A stretch of 6,434 bases of DNA from an uncultured Prevotellaceae bacterium (GTDB taxonomy: Bacteria > Bacteroidota > Bacteroidia > Bacteroidales > Bacteroidaceae): assembly GCA_905202115.1 (NCBI GenBank), contig CAJKQZ010000140.1, forward strand, positions 1 through 6,434, given 5' to 3'. Below the pieces are notes generated by a model. It was not told the DNA's origin, did no database searches, and saw only the letters and a list, made by a program, of their open reading frames with translations. Each line of letters starts with the position of its first letter. Positions within the stretch are counted from its first letter, which is position 1. The translations under genes were made by a program, and so were the position numbers. Positions 6,425-6,434 of the stretch are shown one piece after another.

Positions 6425-6434
6425 GAATTATCTC

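Larger units (their letters stand above)
6133..6434. other. Intergenic region upstream of the sigma factor gene
   Basis: These 302 bases hold no credible gene. From right to left they contain the hairpin with T-tract at 6381-6424, about 140 bases in which I see nothing recognisable, then the sigma gene promoter (6237-6207) and an A/T-rich leader of roughly 65 bases. The leader includes a nine-codon frame (6184-6155) that is probably chance. A plus-strand frame covering 6116-6379 runs antisense into the sigma gene and has no protein-like character. Confidence 0.7.

Overview
The window is a compact stretch of a Bacteroidota chromosome, most likely of the order Bacteroidales. This rests on three things: promoters of the Bacteroidota type (-33 TTTG, 19-21 bp spacer, -7 TAnnTTTG), A-rich leaders without clear Shine-Dalgarno sequences, and protein sequences (the ECF-type sigma factor, a ComEC without an active beta-lactamase-like domain, a DHH/DHHA1 phosphoesterase) that read like that phylum. 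All five genes lie on the minus strand, so transcription runs from high to low coordinates.

Right part (about 6434-5463): a hairpin with a T-tract at 6381-6424 looks like the terminator of a minus-strand gene beyond the right edge. It is followed by a near-perfect Bacteroidota promoter (6237-6207) and a single sigma-70 family (ECF-type) sigma factor gene (6132-5539). A long perfect inverted repeat (5463-5515) lies just after its stop codon. The sigma gene therefore looks monocistronic, with no anti-sigma gene on its downstream side.

Left part (5248-114): purT (formate-dependent GAR transformylase), rpe (ribulose-5-phosphate 3-epimerase), comEC (inner-membrane DNA-uptake channel) and an NrnA-like DHH phosphoesterase follow one another with gaps of 16, 18 and 52 bases. 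The first three look like one transcription unit. The fourth has its own candidate -7 element in the 52-base gap and may be transcribed both with comEC and alone. A 14-bp perfect hairpin at 9-39 lies beyond its stop. PurT and Rpe belong to connected parts of nucleotide-precursor metabolism (pentose phosphates, purines). ComEC and the DHH enzyme both handle nucleic acids (DNA import; short oligonucleotide or pAp breakdown). A shared biological purpose is only a guess; shared transcription is the firmer statement.

I found no mobile element, CRISPR array, tRNA, rRNA or broken gene, and nothing that amounts to a new biological system. The points most worth checking are the degenerate C-terminal domain of ComEC, the long hairpin at 5463-5515 whose T-rich side faces away from the gene it follows, the repeated unit cut by the right edge, and start-site corrections for rpe and the sigma gene, where the longest frames begin with unlikely TTG codons.
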